Below, piece by piece: positions 29,524-32,661 of a DNA stretch of 32,661 bases. Both the position numbers and the translations under genes were made by a program. Source of the DNA: Solirubrobacteraceae bacterium (GTDB taxonomy: Bacteria > Actinomycetota > Thermoleophilia > Solirubrobacterales > Solirubrobacteraceae); contig JAURVW010000352.1 of NCBI GenBank assembly GCA_030655275.1, positions 1-32,661 on the forward strand, in the 5' to 3' direction. A model generated the notes under the pieces. The model saw only the letters and a program-made list of their open reading frames with translations. It was not told the DNA's origin and did no database searches. The first letter of the stretch is position 1. The number at the start of each line of letters is the position of its first letter.

Positions 29524-29570
29524 GGGGGAGATTCTCTCCCCCGGGCCCCCTCTACCGCGCGTTCGCGCGG
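29524..29570. repeat. Two adjacent hairpins before the Replic_Relax gene
   Basis: GGGGGAGA-TTC-TCTCCCCC (29524-29542) is followed by CCGCGCG-TT-CGCGCGG (29555-29570). Both stems are perfect. They end 22 bases before the GTG start at 29593 and could control its translation or form part of an origin. Confidence 0.6.
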
Positions 29571-29592
29571 GGGCTGTCTACGGGGTCTTGGC

Positions 29593-30492
29593 GTGCTGAC
29601 AGATCGAGATGTTTGGTTTGTTCGCCAGCTCCAGCGGACTGGCGGCATGACCGCGCGTCAGATGGCCGTCGCGGCCGGTCTGACGATCGCCGCGCCCGCT
29701 CCTCGGGAGCCGGTGCTGGCGGCCGCTCAGGCGGCCGACGCCCGGTCACGCAAGAAGCGTCCGAGCACCACGGTGCCCAGCTCTACTGGGCAGCGGATCG
29801 TGGAGCGCCGGATGGCCGAGCTGCATCGCCTGAACTTCGCCCGACCGGCCCGGCCCTACGGCCCGGGCTCCGAGGGCATCTGGGTGCCGACCCGCACGGG
29901 CTTGCGCGAGCTGCTGGCCGACGACGTGAGCGAGGACGACCCGAGCATCGGCGCCGGGACCTACAAGCATCAGTACGGGTGCGGCGAGGTCTACGCGCTG
30001 CTGACGCGGCTCGACCTGTACCACCTGACCGAGCGCGAGATCCGGCGCAAGCACGCGGAGGAGGACCACCGCCGCTACTCGCTCAAGACCGGTCCGGAGT
30101 CGTGGCACCAGCCCGATGGTCTGGTCTACCCGACCGTCGAACACGTGCGTGACGAGCGGCCGATCGCGATCGAGCTTGAACGGTCCCGTAAGGGCGGGAC
30201 GCGCCTGCGCAAGATCATGGAGCGCTACCGCGCCCACGAGGTGATCGACCATGTGATCTACGTGTGCACCCGCGAGACGCTGGTCTCCACCCGCAACGTG
30301 GTTAGCGGGAAGCCCATTGCCAAGGGCCAGCCGCCCAAGACGCCAATGGAGGAGACCGTGACCGTGATCGAGCTCGGCGACCTCTACTCAGCGCTGCCCG
30401 CGTTCCTGGCCGATCGCGGAGCCAACGGCGTTCCGGAGTTCACGAAGGCCGAGACGCGGCGCTTCGGTGTGGCGGTGGCTCGCTACTTTTAG
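29593..30492 (+). CDS. Replication-relaxation (Replic_Relax) family protein
   Basis: The protein has 299 residues. The N-terminus LTDRDVWFVRQLQRTGGMTA, with RQMAVAAG, is the winged-helix start typical of the family. A disordered insert (about 40-60) is followed by a second helical block with IVERRMAELHRL and WVPTRTGLREL. The conserved core then runs QPDGLVYPTVEH (about 174-184), PIAIELERSRKG and DHVIYVCTRE. The last resembles a restriction-endonuclease-like fold with an acidic residue and ExE..K-type arrangement. The family is found on actinobacterial plasmids and ICEs beside origins. GTG 29593 is preferred, with hairpins immediately upstream. No HUH-type relaxase lies in this window. Confidence 0.8.
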   Translation: MLTDRDVWFVRQLQRTGGMTARQMAVAAGLTIAAPAPREPVLAAAQAADARSRKKRPSTTVPSSTGQRIVERRMAELHRLNFARPARPYGPGSEGIWVPTRTGLRELLADDVSEDDPSIGAGTYKHQYGCGEVYALLTRLDLYHLTEREIRRKHAEEDHRRYSLKTGPESWHQPDGLVYPTVEHVRDERPIAIELERSRKGGTRLRKIMERYRAHEVIDHVIYVCTRETLVSTRNVVSGKPIAKGQPPKTPMEETVTVIELGDLYSALPAFLADRGANGVPEFTKAETRRFGVAVARYF

Positions 30493-30561
30493 CCGGCCAG
30501 GCCGGCCGCCCGTCTCTCGGTCTCTTGCTCCCCCGTGCCCCGCCTGCTCGAGTGCCGTAGC

Positions 30562-30590
30562 TGACCCGGGCGCCGGCGGCGCCCGGGTCA
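30562..30590. terminator. Bidirectional terminator between convergent genes
   Basis: TGACCCGGGCGCC (30562-30574), loop GGC, GGCGCCCGGGTCA (30578-30590): a 13-bp perfect stem. Its right end is the stop codon of the minus-strand gene. No T run follows on either strand. Confidence 0.7.
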
Positions 30591-31454
30591 GACCCGCACC
30601 TTGTCCCCTTCGTGGGCACCAGCTGGAGGTTGAACTTGGGCTTGAAAGGCAGCGGCAGCAGGACCAGATCGTCGTTTCCGACCATCCGGGCTCGCTGACG
30701 CGTCCTGAACCGCGTAGAGCAGCTCAAGCACTCGGGCGCGCTGGGTCATGAGGGCGTGGACGCCCTCTCGTCGCCGTCTTAGCGGAGTGGAATCGTTCTC
30801 AGGCGGAACGCTTGCTCCTCGTGGGGTGCGCCGGTTAGTCATACGGGAGCGAGCGTCGTCAACCCCGCGAAATGCTTCCTCGATCAACTCTTCTTGGGAC
30901 TTGGTCTGGTCGACCTCGGGACCGCAGGCCGCTATGAGCTCCGCGAGGAGGGGTGTCACGGGGTTCGAGGGGAACCGGCGCCTGAACGAAAGGCACGCAA
31001 TGTGCAGAGCCACAAAGGCTGCTTGAGACGCGTCCGCGGACGCCTCCATCCGGGCGAGGTACTTGTTCAGCATGGCGTCGTCGGACACGTACGACTCGGC
31101 GAAGCCTGTGTCGGCCGCACTCATCGCGATCGTGCCGGCGTAGGCGAAGCCGGTTTCCAGCACCCGATCGATACCGTCGTTTCGCTCCTTGTTCCGATCA
31201 CGGCGCACGGTTGCTTGGTGCGCAATCGTTTGCGCAATCACGGCCGCCAACAGCGTGACCGTCCCTGTGAGAGCGACGGCAGGCCAGACTGGAGCTGCTG
31301 GAGCTTGGTTTGGCGAGGGCACTGCCTGCACCGTTGTGGCCGTGGGCTGATTTGGTGTGGTTTGCCGTGGAACACGTTGGCCGCTGACGGCCAGTCGGAG
31401 CGGCCCGGTCCACGCGATGTGCTGACCCTGTGTCGCTATTGCCACCTCGGTCAC
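30588..31454 (-). CDS. Single-pass membrane protein of unknown function
   Basis: The protein has 288 residues. A soluble Pro/Thr-rich N-terminal part is followed by one transmembrane helix (PAVALTGTVTLLAAVIAQTI, about 58-77), then a basic HQATVRRDRNKERNDGIDR and a long helical cytoplasmic region to about 200. The C-terminus is Arg-rich and low-complexity. The GTG start at 31454 has a strong GAGGAGG 5 bases upstream on this strand, which supports real translation. I do not recognise the family. The TM-then-helical layout recalls plasmid-encoded accessory membrane proteins, including some in defence or entry-exclusion roles. No catalytic motif is seen. Confidence 0.65.
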   Translation of the reverse strand: MTEVAIATQGQHIAWTGPLRLAVSGQRVPRQTTPNQPTATTVQAVPSPNQAPAAPVWPAVALTGTVTLLAAVIAQTIAHQATVRRDRNKERNDGIDRVLETGFAYAGTIAMSAADTGFAESYVSDDAMLNKYLARMEASADASQAAFVALHIACLSFRRRFPSNPVTPLLAELIAACGPEVDQTKSQEELIEEAFRGVDDARSRMTNRRTPRGASVPPENDSTPLRRRREGVHALMTQRARVLELLYAVQDASASPDGRKRRSGPAAAAFQAQVQPPAGAHEGDKVRV

Positions 31455-31664
31455 TCCGACCTCCTCTGTGCGCGGGGGTCAAGCCTAGCTGCGGTGCCGC
31501 TGCACCAGGACCAGAGGCTCTTCGATCGACCGCGATGGGCACCTCAAGGCGTGGTCCGCGCAGACCCGAGACGACGCCAGCTCACGACGGAGGTCGGCGG
31601 GCTCCCCCGCCTCGTGCCGGGTGGCCCCGCCTGCCGCTGGGCACCGCCGCCACCACCGGGCACA

Positions 31665-31700
31665 CCCGCCACGAGGCGGGGGGCCCCGCCAGATGGCGGG
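31665..31700. repeat. Tandem CCCGCC-N4-GGCGGG palindromes
   Basis: Two 16-base dyads with spacers ACGA and AGAT are separated by four bases. The second, as CCCCGCCAGATGGCGGG (31684-31700), is identical over 17 bases to 32531-32547 after ssb. Another family member lies at 10908-10923. Confidence 0.8.
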
Positions 31701-31962
31701 TGTAAGCGGGGAGGGCTGGGCGTTGGCGGGGCCGCATCGCGAAAAGGGGAATGCCGCCTGCTCCCGTTTTCTGGAGGCGGCTTGCCCCTTGCGCGCATGG
31801 TGGCCCAGATGGCTTCTCTGGTCTCCCCCACTGCTCGGTCACCGCGGGCTGCTCTTCGCAGCACGCCGGCCGGGGATGGGTCTGCTTCCAAGCGGACCTC
31901 AGGCGGCGGTCGCCCGGTAAAGCCACCACTGACTGTCGCCGACGCCACGCGCGTCCTCAACG

Positions 31963-32029
31963 GCCCAACACCCGTCGGACCTCCGCAAGTTCCGGCCACA
32001 ACGGGCTTCGCCCCTTCGGGGTGTCGAGC
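31963..32029 (+). repeat. Direct repeat, copy B (partner at 10995-11060)
   Basis: 67 bases in the same orientation as copy A and about 21 kb away. The left 25 and right 26 bases are essentially identical; the middle carries a few substitutions and a one-base insertion. ssb starts 75 bases downstream. Confidence 0.85.
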
Positions 32030-32104
32030 CGTCTGCGGCGCGCGAGCTCGCCGGCGATCACGTCGGGTGTCACCACCGACCAACCACCACCAAGGAACAC
32101 GACC

Positions 32105-32512
32105 ATGAACACCATCACCGGCCTCGCCCGACTCACCGATACGCCCGAGCTGACCAAGCTCCCGGGCACGGATACGAGCAAGCTCACGATGCGCCTGGCC
32201 GAGCGCAAGGCCAAGCCGCAGGGCAAGGGCGACAACCGCCAGACCCACAACTTCTACTCCGCCGAGGTCTTCGGCCCCTACGCCGACCACCTCGCCAAGA
32301 GCCTCGACAAGGGCTCGCGGATCTCCTACCGCGGCGAGCTCGACCACCAGACCTGGACCGCCCAGGGCGAGCGACGCGGCAAGTACGTCCTGCGCCTCGA
32401 CCAGGTCGAGTTCGCCGACCCCCGCCGCACCGACGGCGACGAGCCCGCCGACGACGGCTACGCCGACGCCCCCGCCCCCGCCCACGACCGCGAGGAGCAG
32501 CCCGCCTTCTAA
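32105..32512 (+). CDS. ssb: Single-stranded DNA-binding protein
   Basis: The protein has 135 residues. The OB fold spans about 1-105: MNTITGLARLTDTPEL, then TMRLAERKAKP, HNFYSAEVFGPYADHLAKSL and GSRISYRGELDHQTWTAQGE. The strand-loop pattern and the GSRISYRGEL motif are characteristic of SSB. A short acidic, disordered tail ends in EEQPAF, a variant of the usual DDIPF tip that contacts partner proteins. It is shorter than chromosomal SSBs, as is common for plasmid copies. AAGGAA lies 7-12 bases before ATG 32105. Conjugative elements carry SSB to protect transferred single strands. A terminator follows closely. Confidence 0.88.
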   Translation: MNTITGLARLTDTPELTKLPGTDTSKLTMRLAERKAKPQGKGDNRQTHNFYSAEVFGPYADHLAKSLDKGSRISYRGELDHQTWTAQGERRGKYVLRLDQVEFADPRRTDGDEPADDGYADAPAPAHDREEQPAF

Positions 32513-32526
32513 CGACCCCAAGGTTC

Positions 32527-32552
32527 GTTGCCCCGCCAGATGGCGGGGCAAC
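32527..32552 (+). terminator. Hairpin terminator after ssb
   Basis: GTTGCCCCGCC, loop AGAT, GGCGGGGCAAC: an 11-bp perfect stem 14 bases after the ssb stop. It embeds the CCCGCC-AGAT-GGCGGG repeat. Confidence 0.75.
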
Positions 32553-32570
32553 CCGCCACAACCCGCCACC

Positions 32571-32651
32571 ATGCCCACTGTCCCGGCCAGACGGCGCCTG
32601 AGCCCCACGCTCACCGACCAACGCACAGCCCGGCCACCGGGTACCCAGTGA
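32571..32651 (+). CDS. Possible 26-codon ORF before the right edge
   Basis: ATG 32571 to TGA 32649-32651 would encode a basic 26-residue peptide starting MPTVPARRRL. The stop runs into GAGGAGAGAGAG, which looks like the Shine-Dalgarno region of a gene beyond the window. It may be a leader ORF. There is no other support. Confidence 0.2.
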   Translation: MPTVPARRRLSPTLTDQRTARPPGTQ

Positions 32652-32661
32652 GGAGAGAGAG

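Larger units (their letters stand above)
28620..29592. other. Origin-like region rich in inverted repeats
   Basis: About 970 bases between rep and the Replic_Relax gene hold no convincing gene but many dyads: GGGCGGG/CCCGCCC (28654-28690), CATTG-C-CAATG (28909-28919), GGCCG-GAA-CGGCC (28928-28940), and the separately listed hairpins at 28951, 29034, 29166, 29492, 29524 and 29555. A promoter and a perfect 13-bp palindrome lie in the middle. Such clustering next to replication and mobilisation genes is typical of oriV or oriT regions. Which one this is cannot be told from sequence alone. Confidence 0.55.
31455..32104 (+). other. Non-coding region upstream of ssb with palindromic repeats
   Basis: No convincing gene in 650 bases, although long shadow frames cross it. 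It contains CCCGCC-ACGA-GGCGGG (31665-31680), CCCGCC-AGAT-GGCGGG (31685-31700), a terminator-like AAAAGGGGA/CTCCCGTTTT pair (31742-31768) related to 22168-22196, and direct-repeat copy B (31963-32029). Confidence 0.55.

Noticed and set aside
29375-29599. 74-codon plus-strand ORF before the Replic_Relax gene
   Set aside because: It runs through three hairpins, has no Shine-Dalgarno and no recognisable domain, and overlaps the next gene.
30894-32108. 404-codon plus-strand frame
   Set aside because: Antisense to the well-initiated membrane protein gene and crosses non-coding repeats into ssb in the wrong frame.
31544-32626. Minus-strand frame of 360 codons over ssb
   Set aside because: ssb is clear on the plus strand, and this frame runs through palindromic repeats and a terminator with no domain.
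1-32661. CRISPR array, rRNA or tRNA genes
   Set aside because: No regularly spaced repeats with unique spacers, no conserved rRNA segments and no cloverleaf with a T-loop were seen.

Overview
The window is high-GC actinobacterial DNA from a mobile element, most likely a conjugative plasmid or a plasmid-like integrative element. It carries a type IV secretion operon, a replication gene with a candidate origin, a Replic_Relax-type protein and an SSB. The style of the secreted proteins (Cys-bearing, Lys/Arg-rich C-terminal modules) and the genes with -10 boxes 6-9 nt before the start codon suggest Thermoleophilia/Solirubrobacterales. That taxonomic call is an inference.

Layout. 1-9475: one tightly overlapping plus-strand conjugation operon, with the tail of an upstream protein, a small VirB2/TrbC-like membrane protein, a VirB6/TrbL-like channel protein, a VirB3/PrgI-like protein, a VirB4 ATPase, a 3D+M23 wall hydrolase, a tiny VirD4-like P-loop protein, a VirB8/TcpC-like lipoprotein, a SpoIIM-like membrane protein and a YdjM-like membrane hydrolase. 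Most junctions are ATGA or TGATG overlaps, two of them bridged by tiny relay ORFs. 9639-10828: a cargo pair of lower GC encoding two membrane proteins with histone-fold-like N-termini, the second carrying a HEPN RNase-type motif. 10829-12269: a repeat-bearing spacer, an OmpR-like regulator with a degenerate receiver, and an LPD29-like protein. 12315-17884: a surface module of two large secreted proteins flanking a divergent lipoprotein plus S8 peptidase pair. 17992-21495: a signalling module (winged helix, FHA-HTH, Ser/Thr kinase, secreted Ser/Thr/Pro-rich protein). 21519-25279: small accessory genes including a membrane antirepressor-like protein, a paralogue of the winged-helix regulator and a pentapeptide-repeat membrane protein.

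25280-32661: maintenance region. A ribbon-helix-helix protein sits under a perfect 12-bp palindrome. After a terminator comes a leader hairpin, a 58-codon ORF overlapping the replication gene, and an 854-codon replication protein with a winged helix and two DnaA-domain-I-like modules. This is followed by about 970 bp rich in inverted repeats, including a 165-nt multi-stem hairpin directly downstream of a promoter and palindrome. Then come the Replic_Relax gene, a convergent membrane protein gene, GC-rich palindromic repeats and ssb.

The strongest candidates for undescribed biology are the histone-fold/HEPN membrane pair (9654-10828), the multi-stem hairpin in the origin-like region (29166-29330), the replication protein with doubled DnaA-I-like modules and an AT-rich dyad-rich segment inside its reading frame, and the truncated coupling-protein-like ORF inside the secretion operon. 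No relaxase with a recognisable HUH motif, no full VirD4, no integrase, no rRNA/tRNA and no CRISPR array were seen. All calls come from reading the sequence; no database search or folding program was run.
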